64,000 nt of DNA, taken from assembly GCF_900104035.1 (NCBI RefSeq), contig NZ_FNIT01000001.1, positions 1 through 64,000 of the forward strand. Direction: 5' to 3'. Of this stretch, positions 8,758 through 17,649 are shown one piece after another. The notes beneath the pieces were generated by a model. The model worked only from the letters and a program-made list of their open reading frames with translations. It was not told the origin of the DNA and ran no database searches. Within the stretch, counting starts at the first letter, position 1, and the number at the start of each line of letters is the position of its first letter. The stretch comes from Aureimonas jatrophae (lineage in GTDB: Bacteria > Pseudomonadota > Alphaproteobacteria > Rhizobiales > Rhizobiaceae). A program made the position numbers and the translations under genes.

Positions 8758-10074
8758 ATGACAGCTGCCTCCCGGCTTCTTTCCGCACTTGCCGCCGTCG
8801 GCATCGCCGGCGCCGCCGGCTCGGCCGCTTTTGCGCAGGCCGCGCCCACCGGCGAGCCCATCAAGGTCGGCATCCTTCATTCGCTGTCGGGCACGATGGC
8901 GATCTCGGAGACGACCCTGAAGGACGCCATGCTCATGCTCATCGACGAGCAGAACAAGAAGGGCGGCCTGCTCGGCCGGCCGCTGGAGGCCGTGGTCGTC
9001 GATCCCGCCTCCGATTGGCCTCTGTTTGCCGAGCGCGCGCGCGGTCTCATCGCGCAGGACAAGGTCGCCGCCGTGTTCGGCTGCTGGACCTCGGTGTCGC
9101 GCAAGTCCGTTCTGCCGGTCTTCAAGGAGCTGAACTCGATCCTCTTCTATCCCGTGCAGTACGAGGGCGAGGAGTCCGAGCGCAACGTCTTCTATACGGG
9201 CGCCGCACCCAACCAGCAGGCCATTCCCGCCGTCGACTACCTCATGAACGAAGGCGTCGAGCGCTGGGTCCTAGAAGGCACGGACTACGTCTATCCCCGC
9301 ACCACCAACAAGATCCTCGAGGCCTACCTGAAGTCCAAGGGCGTCGCGGCCGACGACATCAAGATCAACTACACGCCCTTCGGCTTCTCCGACTGGCAGA
9401 CCGAGGTCGCCGCGATTAAGGAGTTCGGCTCGGGCGGCAAGAAGACGGCCGTCGTCTCCACTGTGAACGGCGACGCCAACGTGCCCTTCTACAAGGAGCT
9501 CGCCAACCAGGGCGTCTCGGCTTCCGACATCCCCGTCATGGCCTTCTCGGTCGGCGAGGAGGAACTGGCCGGTATCGACACCGGGCCACTCGTCGGACAC
9601 CTCGCCGCCTGGAACTACTTCCAGAGCGTCGATACGCCCGAGAACGAGGAGTTCATCAAGACCTGGAAGGCGTTCACCAAGAACGACAACCGCGTCACCA
9701 ACGATCCGATGGAAGCCCACTACATCGGCTTCAACATGTGGGTGAAGGCCGTGGAAGCCGCCGGCACGACCGATACCGATGCGGTGGTCGATGCCATGGT
9801 CGGCGTGGCCGTGCCCAACCTGTCGGGCGGCGTCTCGGCGATGGGCGCCAACCACCACATCACCAAGCCGGTGCTGATCGGTGAGATCCAGGGCGACGGC
9901 CAGTTCGAGGTGGTCGACGAGACCCCGGGCCTCGTGCTCGGCGACGAGTGGTCGGACTACCTGCCCGAGTCGAAGCCGCTGATCGCCGACTGGCGCAAGC
10001 CGATGAACTGCGGAAACTTCAACACCGACACCGGCAAGTGCGGTGGCGCAGGACAGCAGGCCGCCGCGAACTGA
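8758..10074 (+). CDS. urtA: Urea ABC transporter substrate-binding protein UrtA
   Basis: This 438-residue periplasmic binding protein captures urea (or short-chain amides) for the UrtBCDE complex. A Sec signal peptide occupies residues 1-26 (cleavage after AFAQA). The mature protein is a type-I, Leu/Ile/Val-BP-like two-lobe protein beginning IKVGILHSLSGTMA. UrtA-specific stretches include GCWTSVSRKSVLPVF, LFYPVQYEGEE and the C-terminal Cys pair MNCGNFN...KCGG. It is the first gene of the operon, behind a sigma-54 promoter, and is separated from urtB by 117 bases carrying two hairpins. That spacing fits higher expression of the binding protein than of the membrane parts. Confidence 0.95.
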   Translation: MTAASRLLSALAAVGIAGAAGSAAFAQAAPTGEPIKVGILHSLSGTMAISETTLKDAMLMLIDEQNKKGGLLGRPLEAVVVDPASDWPLFAERARGLIAQDKVAAVFGCWTSVSRKSVLPVFKELNSILFYPVQYEGEESERNVFYTGAAPNQQAIPAVDYLMNEGVERWVLEGTDYVYPRTTNKILEAYLKSKGVAADDIKINYTPFGFSDWQTEVAAIKEFGSGGKKTAVVSTVNGDANVPFYKELANQGVSASDIPVMAFSVGEEELAGIDTGPLVGHLAAWNYFQSVDTPENEEFIKTWKAFTKNDNRVTNDPMEAHYIGFNMWVKAVEAAGTTDTDAVVDAMVGVAVPNLSGGVSAMGANHHITKPVLIGEIQGDGQFEVVDETPGLVLGDEWSDYLPESKPLIADWRKPMNCGNFNTDTGKCGGAGQQAAAN

Positions 10075-10097
10075 TCCGCTCGCGCTGAACCTCCCCC

Positions 10098-10127
10098 AAG
10101 CCGGCCGTGCTCCCTGCGGCCTGGCTT
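10098..10127 (+). promoter_or_regulatory. Intercistronic hairpin 1 between urtA and urtB
   Basis: An inverted repeat lies 24 bases after the urtA stop codon: left arm 10098-10107 (AAGCCGGCCG) and right arm 10117-10127, with one bulged base and a 9-base loop. No T run follows, so it is unlikely to be a full terminator. Stem-loops at this place commonly protect the 3' end of a binding-protein message or partially terminate. Confidence 0.5.
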
Positions 10128-10130
10128 CAA

Positions 10131-10166
10131 GGAGCCGGGACGGTCCTCTCCACCGCTCCTGGCTCC
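10131..10166 (+). promoter_or_regulatory. Intercistronic hairpin 2 between urtA and urtB
   Basis: A second, longer stem-loop has arms GGAGCC-GGGA-CGGT and ACCG-C-TCCT-GGCTCC. That is 14 pairs including one G-T pair, one bulged C and a 7-base loop. It ends 25 bases before urtB. No U tract follows. Together with hairpin 1 it forms a tandem structured spacer that probably sets the urtA:urtB expression ratio. Confidence 0.5.
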
Positions 10167-10191
10167 CCAGCTTCCTTTGGATCCGGTGCCC

Positions 10192-11841
10192 ATGACCACG
10201 GTTTTCGGAAGGCTCGGCCTTCGCCCCGCGCTCGTTCTGGCTCTTGTCGCGCTAGTGCTGGCGGCCTGGCCGCGCGAGGCGGCCGCGCAGGATGCGCCCA
10301 CCGCATCGACATTGATCCAGTCCTTGGGCGGCAAGCGCTCCTTCGACGAGACCGAGGCGACCGTGCGGGCGCTGGGCGCGCTGGGCGATCCCGCCGCCGA
10401 GCCGGCGCTGCGAGCGCTGGCCGATGGCAACCTCTACTACGGAAAGACCGACGGACGCGTCCTGATCGGCGCCGCGCAGGGATCGCAGATCCTGGGCGCC
10501 GACCCGCTCAGCGGCGAGGCGCTAGGCGCGTTCCCGAAGGCCGCCTTGGAGAAGGTGCGCGTCAAGAATTCCATCCGCACCCTCGTCGGCGAGGCGCTCG
10601 GCGCGCTGACGCTGGGGTCGAGCGACCCGGCGCAGCGCCTGCGTGCGGCGCGCGGCCTGTTCGAGCGGGCCGAGCCCGCCGACACCGCAACGCTCGATGC
10701 CGCGCTCGCGCGCGAAGACGATCCCGGCGTGCGCGCCGCGCTCGAGGAAGCGCGTGCCGTCGCGACCCTGCGCGATGCCGCGGCCGATCCCAACCTTCGC
10801 CTCGACGCGGTCGGAACCGTCGAGCGCCGCGCCGACCGTCCCGCGCTCAACGTCCTCGGCTCCGTGGAGGGCGATCGCGATCCCGCCGTGGCCGAGGCGG
10901 CCTCGCGCGCGGCCGATGCGATCCGCGCCGACATCGCTCTTTGGGCGCAGCTTCAGAACGTCTGGTACGGTCTTTCGCTCGGCTCGGTGCTGCTGCTCGC
11001 CGCGATCGGCCTGGCCATCACCTTCGGCGTCATGGGCGTCATCAACATGGCGCATGGCGAGATGGTGATGATCGGCGCCTACACGACCTTCGTCGTGCAG
11101 CAGGCCTTGCGGGCCTACGCGCCGGCCATGGGCGACTGGTCGCTGGCGATTGCCCTGCCGCTCGCCTTTCTCGCCGCCGGGCTCGTCGGCTTCCTGATGG
11201 AGCGTTGCCTGATCCGCTTCCTCTACGGGCGACCGCTGGAGACGCTGCTTGCCACGTTCGGCGTCTCGCTGATGCTCCAGCAACTCGTGCGCACGATCTT
11301 CGGGCCGACCAACCGCGAGGTCGCCAATCCCTCCTGGATGTCGGGTTCCTTCGAGGTCGGGCTGATGGCCGTGACCTGGAACCGCCTCTGGATCATCGTC
11401 TTCGCCGCCGTGGTGTTCGCCGCGCTTCTTGTCGCGCTGAACCGCACGGCGGCCGGCCTGAAGATGCGCGCCGTCACGCAGAACCGGCGCATGGCCGCCG
11501 CCATGGGCATCCGCACACCCATGGTGGACGCTCTGACCTTCGCGCTCGGCTCGGGCATCGCCGGCATGGCGGGCGTGGCGCTCTCGCAGATCGACAACGT
11601 CTCGCCGGACCTTGGCCAGGGCTACATCATCGACAGCTTCATGGTGGTCGTCTTCGGCGGGGTCGGAAACCTCTGGGGCACCCTGGTCGGGGCGGTCACG
11701 CTCGGCGTCCTCAACAAGTTCCTGGAGCCTTATGCCGGCGCCGTGCTGGGCAAGGTCGCCGTCCTCGTCCTCATCATCCTCTTCATCCAGAAGCGGCCGC
11801 GCGGCCTCTTCGCCCTCAAGGGACGCTTCGTCGACGCATGA
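10192..11841 (+). CDS. urtB: Urea ABC transporter permease UrtB (long form)
   Basis: This 549-residue inner-membrane permease is of the LivH class. A signal-like hydrophobic segment (about 8-25, ending AAAQDA) precedes an extracytoplasmic helical domain of about 220 residues with Ala/Asp-rich repeats that read like HEAT repeats (for example ALGDPAAEPALRALADG). About eight membrane helices follow from residue 262 onward. LivH-type motifs include ITFGVMGVINMAHGEMVMIGAY and GGVGNLWGTLVGA. The long N-terminal domain is a known property of UrtB versus LivH. The start was set at ATG 10192; ATG 10177 is also in frame. The stop overlaps the urtC start (ATGA). Confidence 0.94.
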   Translation: MTTVFGRLGLRPALVLALVALVLAAWPREAAAQDAPTASTLIQSLGGKRSFDETEATVRALGALGDPAAEPALRALADGNLYYGKTDGRVLIGAAQGSQILGADPLSGEALGAFPKAALEKVRVKNSIRTLVGEALGALTLGSSDPAQRLRAARGLFERAEPADTATLDAALAREDDPGVRAALEEARAVATLRDAAADPNLRLDAVGTVERRADRPALNVLGSVEGDRDPAVAEAASRAADAIRADIALWAQLQNVWYGLSLGSVLLLAAIGLAITFGVMGVINMAHGEMVMIGAYTTFVVQQALRAYAPAMGDWSLAIALPLAFLAAGLVGFLMERCLIRFLYGRPLETLLATFGVSLMLQQLVRTIFGPTNREVANPSWMSGSFEVGLMAVTWNRLWIIVFAAVVFAALLVALNRTAAGLKMRAVTQNRRMAAAMGIRTPMVDALTFALGSGIAGMAGVALSQIDNVSPDLGQGYIIDSFMVVVFGGVGNLWGTLVGAVTLGVLNKFLEPYAGAVLGKVAVLVLIILFIQKRPRGLFALKGRFVDA

Positions 11842-12983
11842 TCGCCGCTCGCCTTGGACACCGCGCGATCTGGCTGGCGGCAGCGCTCGTCCTCGCCGCC
11901 ATCCTGGTTCCCGCCCTCAACCTCCTCGTGCCAGCCGGACACGCGTTGCACGTGCCCGACTACCTCGTGCCGCTCCTCGGCAAGTATCTCGCCTACGCGA
12001 TGCTCGCGCTCGCGCTCGACCTCGTCTGGGGATACTGCGGCATCCTCTCGCTCGGCCACGGCGCCTTCTTCGCGATCGGCGGCTATGCGATGGGCATGTA
12101 TCTCATGCGCCAGATCGGCAGCCGGGGCGTCTACGGCCATCCCGTCCTCCCGGACTTCATGGTTTTCCTTCAGTATCGCGAGTTGCCCTGGTTCTGGCTG
12201 GGCTTCGACAGCTTTCCGTTCGCGATGCTGGTGGCGCTCGTCGCGCCGGCGTTTCTCGCATTCCTGTTCGGCTTCCTCGCCTTTCGCTCGCGCGTCACCG
12301 GCGTCTACCTCTCGATCATCACGCAGGCGCTCACCTACGCGCTGATGCTCGCCTTCTTCCGCAACGACATGGGGTTCGGCGGCAACAACGGGCTGACCGA
12401 CTTCAAGGACATTCTCAGCTACCCCATCCAGGCGGGTGCGACGCGGGCAAGCCTGTTCGCCGCCACCGCGCTCCTCCTAGCGCTTGCTGTGCTGCTCGTC
12501 GGTTGGATCACGCGCTCGAAGCTCGGGCTCCTCATGGTGGCTGTGCGCGATGCCGAGAGCCGTACGCGCTTTCTCGGCTGGCGGCCGGAATACGTGAAGC
12601 TTTTCGCCTTCACGCTCTCGGCCATGATCGCAGGCGTCGCCGGCGCGCTCTACGTACCGCAGGTCGGCATCATCAATCCCGGCGAGTTCGCCCCGCTCAA
12701 CTCGATCGAGGTGGTGGTCTGGGCGGCGGTCGGCGGGCGCGGCACGATCCTCGGGCCGGTGGTCGGCGCCATCCTCGTCAACGGCGCGAAAAGCGTGTTC
12801 ACCGCCGCCGCGCCCGAGTTCTGGCTCTTCATCCTCGGGGGTCTCTTCGTCGTGGTCACCCTGTTCCTGCCGCGCGGAATCGTCGGCACCATCGACCACG
12901 GCTGGCGCGCGCTGCGGGCGCGGCGCCGCTCGGCCGAAGCCGAGCGCGGCGTCGCGGTCCCGCTCGCGAACCCGGCGGAGTAG
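11838..12983 (+). CDS. urtC: Urea ABC transporter permease UrtC
   Basis: This 381-residue LivM-class permease partners UrtB. It has about nine to ten membrane helices. Family motifs include LVWGYCGILSLGHGAFFAIGGYAMGMY, GNNGLTDFKD, and AVRDAESRTRFLGW, the cytoplasmic coupling loop; the C-terminal block is EVVVWAAVGGRGTILGPVVGA. The start is the ATG overlapping the urtB stop by 4 bases, which implies translational coupling. The C-terminus is a basic tail of about 25 residues (RALRARRRSAEAER). It ends 5 bases before urtD. Confidence 0.94.
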   Translation: MIAARLGHRAIWLAAALVLAAILVPALNLLVPAGHALHVPDYLVPLLGKYLAYAMLALALDLVWGYCGILSLGHGAFFAIGGYAMGMYLMRQIGSRGVYGHPVLPDFMVFLQYRELPWFWLGFDSFPFAMLVALVAPAFLAFLFGFLAFRSRVTGVYLSIITQALTYALMLAFFRNDMGFGGNNGLTDFKDILSYPIQAGATRASLFAATALLLALAVLLVGWITRSKLGLLMVAVRDAESRTRFLGWRPEYVKLFAFTLSAMIAGVAGALYVPQVGIINPGEFAPLNSIEVVVWAAVGGRGTILGPVVGAILVNGAKSVFTAAAPEFWLFILGGLFVVVTLFLPRGIVGTIDHGWRALRARRRSAEAERGVAVPLANPAE

Positions 12984-12988
12984 GCGGA

Positions 12989-13822
12989 ATGGACATGATC
13001 GAACCCGCCGAGCGTCCGCTCGTCTCGCCCCACCCCTACGCCACGCAGCGTGCGCTGGAGGCCGCGAACCTCGGCCCGCGCGGCGGCGACACGCTTCTCT
13101 ACCTCGATGCCGTCAACAAGAGCTTCGACGGCTTCCGGGCAATCAACGACCTGTCGCTGGTCGTCGCGCGCGGCGAGATGCGGGCCATCATCGGTCCGAA
13201 CGGCGCCGGCAAGACCACGATGATGGACATCGTGACGGGCAAGACGCGTCCCGATTCGGGCGCCGTGTACTTTCGCGGTGACATCGACCTCACACGCCAC
13301 GACGAGGCGTCCATCGCGCGGCTCGGCATCGGCCGCAAGTTCCAGAAGCCGACCGTCTTCGAGAGCCACACGGTGGAGGACAACCTGCGGCTTGCCCTGT
13401 CTGGCGAGCGCGGCGTGTTCCGCGCGCTTCTCGACCCGTTCGCGCCGGCGGAGCGCGCGCGCATCGACGAGGTGTTCGCGCTGACGCGGCTCGGCGACCA
13501 CCGCGCGCGTCTCGCGGCCGACCTCAGCCACGGGCAGAAGCAGTGGCTCGAGATCGGCATGCTCCTGGCCCAGGACCCCGAACTCCTGCTCGTCGACGAA
13601 CCGGTGGCCGGCATGACCGACGCCGAGACCGAGGAAACCGCGCGCCTCCTCAAGGAGATCGCGCGGACGCGCTCGGTCGTCGTCGTGGAGCACGACATGC
13701 ACTTCGTGCGTATGCTCGACGTCAAGGTCACCTGCCTTCACGAGGGGCATGTCCTAGCGGAGGGACCGCTCGATCAGGTCTCGGCCGATCCGCGCGTCGT
13801 CGAAGTCTATTTGGGGCGCTGA
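12989..13822 (+). CDS. urtD: Urea ABC transporter ATP-binding protein UrtD
   Basis: This 277-residue LivG-type ATPase carries a Walker A motif GPNGAGKT at 69-76, an ABC signature LSHGQKQWLEIGM, a Walker B motif LLLVDEPVAGM and a switch histidine in VVVEHDMHFV. An N-terminal extension of about 35 residues precedes the ATPase fold, which is usual for UrtD. An in-frame ATG two codons later (12995) is an alternative start. It would form the NBD heterodimer with UrtE and drive urea import. Spacing to urtC is 5 bases and to urtE 3 bases. Confidence 0.95.
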   Translation: MDMIEPAERPLVSPHPYATQRALEAANLGPRGGDTLLYLDAVNKSFDGFRAINDLSLVVARGEMRAIIGPNGAGKTTMMDIVTGKTRPDSGAVYFRGDIDLTRHDEASIARLGIGRKFQKPTVFESHTVEDNLRLALSGERGVFRALLDPFAPAERARIDEVFALTRLGDHRARLAADLSHGQKQWLEIGMLLAQDPELLLVDEPVAGMTDAETEETARLLKEIARTRSVVVVEHDMHFVRMLDVKVTCLHEGHVLAEGPLDQVSADPRVVEVYLGR

Positions 13823-13825
13823 GCC

Positions 13826-14518
13826 ATGCTGCAGGTCAACGACGTCGATCTCTTCTACGGCGCGGCGCAGGCGCTGCGGGGCGTGTCGCTGGAGGCGAGG
13901 GCGGGCGAGATCACCTGCGTCCTCGGGCGCAACGGCGTCGGAAAGACGAGCCTGATGCGCGCCGTGGTCGGCCAGCAGCCCGTGCGGCGCGGTCGCATTG
14001 CGCTGGAAGGACGCGACCTCGGTAGCTCCGCGCCTTATCGGCGGGCGCGTTCGGGTATCGGCTTCGTGCCGCAGGGGCGCGAGGTCTTTCCGCTCCTCAC
14101 CGTGCGCGAGAACCTTGAGACCGGCTACGCGCCCCTGAAGCGCTCCGAGCGCTCGATCCCAGCGCATGTCTTCGAGCTGTTTCCGATCCTCAAGTCCATG
14201 CTTGGGCGTCGCGGCGGTGACCTGTCGGGCGGCCAGCAGCAGCAGCTCGCCATCGGCCGGGCGCTCGTGACGCGGCCCAAGCTTCTCGTGCTCGACGAGC
14301 CGACCGAGGGCATCCAGCCCTCGATCATCAAGGATATCGGCCGTGCGATCCGCTTCCTGCGGGGGGAGGGGATCGCGGTGCTTCTGGTAGAGCAGTATCT
14401 TGACTTCTGCCGCGAGCTTGCGGACCGGGTCTATGTGATGGATCGCGGCCAGATCGTCTTTGCGGGCGTCGGCGCCGATCTCGACGATCCATCGGTGCGC
14501 GCGCACCTGACCGTCTGA
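13826..14518 (+). CDS. urtE: Urea ABC transporter ATP-binding protein UrtE
   Basis: This 230-residue LivF-type ATPase has a Walker A motif GRNGVGKTS at 34-42, a signature LSGGQQQQLAIGRAL, a Walker B motif LLVLDEPTEGIQPSII and a switch region LLVEQYLDF. UrtE-typical blocks VGQQPVRRGRI and SGIGFVPQGREVFPLLTVRENLETG are present. It closes the urtABCDE operon. The next gene (PilZ) is on the other strand, 9 bases away; there is no urease or urea amidolyase gene adjacent. Confidence 0.95.
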   Translation: MLQVNDVDLFYGAAQALRGVSLEARAGEITCVLGRNGVGKTSLMRAVVGQQPVRRGRIALEGRDLGSSAPYRRARSGIGFVPQGREVFPLLTVRENLETGYAPLKRSERSIPAHVFELFPILKSMLGRRGGDLSGGQQQQLAIGRALVTRPKLLVLDEPTEGIQPSIIKDIGRAIRFLRGEGIAVLLVEQYLDFCRELADRVYVMDRGQIVFAGVGADLDDPSVRAHLTV

Positions 14519-14527
14519 CGAGGCGCC

Positions 14528-14854
14528 TCAGGCACCCACCGCGTAATAGCGGCCGGCGATGCGTTCGCGCTCGATGCCGCCGATCTCCTCGCCAAGCGCC
14601 GTGATCGTGAGACCGAGTTCGGGTCCCTTCGCCCAGGCGATGCGAACGCGCGTGCGCCGGCTCTCCACCTCCTCGTAGAGAAACAGGTCCTCCGGCAGAA
14701 GCGTCTCGACGGGCGCGAAGGCGCGGATGCGTGCGCCGGTCTCGGAGCGCTCCACCACCGCGCAATCGCACAGGAACTGGCCGCCTTCAGTCAGAAGCTT
14801 GCCTGGACGCAGGCGCATGGGGCGTCTCGGCTCCCGCCGTCGCTCGAAGATCAC
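14528..14854 (-). CDS. PilZ-domain protein
   Basis: This 108-residue cytoplasmic protein consists of one PilZ domain. The c-di-GMP-binding RXXXR lies at the N-terminus (RREPRRPMR) and the second motif reads VVERSETGARIR, where the canonical (D/N)XSXXG is present as RSETG. The first position of that motif is Glu-Arg instead of Asp, so c-di-GMP binding may be weak. The start is GTG 14854, with AAGGA about 8 bases upstream. It converges with urtE and is divergent from the gene at 15066. The partner process is unknown. Confidence 0.78.
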   Translation of the reverse strand: MIFERRREPRRPMRLRPGKLLTEGGQFLCDCAVVERSETGARIRAFAPVETLLPEDLFLYEEVESRRTRVRIAWAKGPELGLTITALGEEIGGIERERIAGRYYAVGA

Positions 14855-15065
14855 GCCCGGTCCTTTCGCACTGAAACACGGCGATACCGGCCATAGCGCG
14901 GAACGGTGCCGAGCGGCAAACTGCGCCCTTCACCAACCGGAAACCATGTTGCGAATGCGCGTCGGGGCGTCTCCGCAAAAGCACGGTTTCCTTAACGCGG
15001 CGAGCCGACCATCGCTGGCGATCGAACCATCGGGCGCTCTCGCGCTCCAGGAGCTGACCACGTCC

Positions 15066-15554
15066 ATGACCCTCGCCGTTTCCGACGACGACCTTCCACC
15101 CGCCCCCGCCCTTTGGCGTCTTCGCACCGAGAACTGGTCCGGCGCCGATTGGGTGGTCGGCCTGCTATCCGTGATCCTCGCCATGGGATCGCTCGGCTTC
15201 TTCACGGTCTCCTACGTGATCTCGGTGCGGTCGCCCGGCTACTTCCAGGAGGCGGCCCTATCCGCCATGCCGCCCAAGCTCGACCAGACGCTGACGGGCT
15301 CGGTCGAGGCAGGCGACGCCATGCCGGCTCAAACCGTCGTGCGCGTGCGCCAGCCGGTGCCGAGCGACTACCAGATCGTCATGGTGTTCCAGGGCGAGGC
15401 GCTGCTGGCCACGCGTGACGAACTCGTGCGCGTGCGCGTCGGAACCGTGGTGCCGGGCCTCGGCGAGATCCTGTCCATCGAAGGGACGTCGACCGGGGGC
15501 ACGGTGAAGGCGGCGGACGCGACGCTGACCAGCGCCGCGACGGCCGCGAAGTAA
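15066..15554 (+). CDS. Hypothetical membrane-anchored protein
   Basis: I do not recognise this 162-residue protein. Residues 26-52 form one membrane helix (WVVGLLSVILAMGSLGFFTVSYVI). Residues 55-162 would then be extracytoplasmic, with a small beta-rich part (DYQIVMVFQGEALLAT...LVRVRVGTVVPGLGEILSIEG as successive strands) and a Thr/Ala-rich tail. The start was set at ATG 15066, with CAGGAG at 15048-15053. A single-helix anchored protein of this shape could be an envelope-stress or secretion accessory factor, but there is no sequence proof. It converges with the PHA-region gene. Confidence 0.6.
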   Translation: MTLAVSDDDLPPAPALWRLRTENWSGADWVVGLLSVILAMGSLGFFTVSYVISVRSPGYFQEAALSAMPPKLDQTLTGSVEAGDAMPAQTVVRVRQPVPSDYQIVMVFQGEALLATRDELVRVRVGTVVPGLGEILSIEGTSTGGTVKAADATLTSAATAAK

Positions 15555-15559
15555 CGTCC

Positions 15560-15877
15560 TCAGGCCTTCTTGTTTTCCAGGAGGACCTGACCCTCGCGCT
15601 GGATCTTGCCGGTCAGCTTGCCGGCAAGCGAGGCGAGGAAGCCGGGCAGGTCGAGCTCGACATGGACGTGATCGTCCCGGATGTCGAGCCGACCGACGAT
15701 GGACTGGCCCATCATGCGGGCCCGGAAGTCGAGATGATCGCCGGTCCAGTGATCCTCGAACTTCAGCATGCCGCCGGTGGCCTCGGAGCGGATGCGGCCG
15801 AACCCCTCGTCGATGCGCTGGCGTGCGGTTTCGCGCGTCAGCTTGTGGGGGATGTCGATCCTGACGGTCTCGGCCAT
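15560..15877 (-). CDS. Polyhydroxyalkanoic acid system family protein (PHA_gran_rgn)
   Basis: This 105-residue protein fits the PHA-granule-region family, beginning VRIDIPHKLTRETARQRIDEG and containing the block RMMGQSIVGRLDIRDDHVHVELDLP. Members are found beside PHA metabolism genes or alone; their biochemical role is not established. Here no PHA synthase or phasin is adjacent. It lies 127 bases from the helicase stop codon on the same strand, and the helicase terminator (15949-15974) sits between them, so it should have its own promoter. Confidence 0.8.
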   Translation of the reverse strand: MAETVRIDIPHKLTRETARQRIDEGFGRIRSEATGGMLKFEDHWTGDHLDFRARMMGQSIVGRLDIRDDHVHVELDLPGFLASLAGKLTGKIQREGQVLLENKKA

Positions 15878-15948
15878 CGTGTGCGTGTCTCCTGGTCTCG
15901 GTTCCCGCCGAGATGGGAAGCGCGACCGGAATGCGCAACTACATAGAA

Positions 15949-15974
15949 AAAGGGCGCCCCGCAGGGCGCCCTTT
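15949..15974 (-). terminator. Rho-independent terminator of the RNA helicase gene
   Basis: A perfect 11-pair stem AAAGGGCGCCC (15949-15959) pairs with 15964-15974 across a 4-base loop. On the minus strand it is followed by a run of five T residues, which is the orientation expected for the helicase gene at 16004. The right arm is shared with the tandem repeat at 15964-16009. Confidence 0.8.
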
Positions 15975-16003
15975 CTCGGTTCAGCTGGGCGCCCCTTCTC
16001 GGT

Positions 16004-16009
<6 letters not shown>
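15964..16009. repeat. Tandem 23-bp duplication at the helicase 3' end
   Basis: Unit 1 (15964-15986) and unit 2 (15987-16009) are 23 bases each and differ at one position (CCCTTTCT versus CCCCTTCT). The unit combines half of the terminator stem (GGGCGCC) with the sequence spanning the helicase stop codon. It looks like a recent local duplication. Confidence 0.85.
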
Positions 16010-17398
<1,389 letters not shown>

Positions 17399-17613
17399 GG
17401 AGAACCTTGTAGCAGGGACGGGCGTGGGAGCACCCGAGGCGGCCGCGACGTCCTTGCGCGGGACGTCACCGGCACGGGCCGCGGCCGGACGAAACAGGTC
17501 CGGCGGGCGCTCGTCAGATCTCCGGCAAAGGTGCGGGACAAAAAGCGGGCGCAGCGCAGTCGCGGCGTGACCCACCCTGTATGGGGGTTTGTGTGCGGTG
17601 CGTCAAGGCGGGC

Positions 17614-17641
17614 GGGGAACGGCGCCGCGACGCCGCTCCCC
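17614..17641 (-). terminator. Possible hairpin between the sugar dehydrogenase and helicase genes
   Basis: Arms 17614-17624 (GGGGAACGGCG) and 17631-17641 pair over 11 positions with one mismatch and a 6-base loop. It lies upstream of the helicase and just downstream of the stop codon of the sugar dehydrogenase at 17650 (minus strand). No T run follows, so termination would be weak; it may instead be part of the roughly 200-base helicase leader complement. Confidence 0.35.
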
Positions 17642-17649
17642 CTGTCGCC

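Noticed and set aside
10107-11837. Plus-strand frame ahead of urtC overlapping urtB
   Set aside because: It is a shifted frame inside urtB with Arg-rich nonsense; urtC itself starts at 11838.
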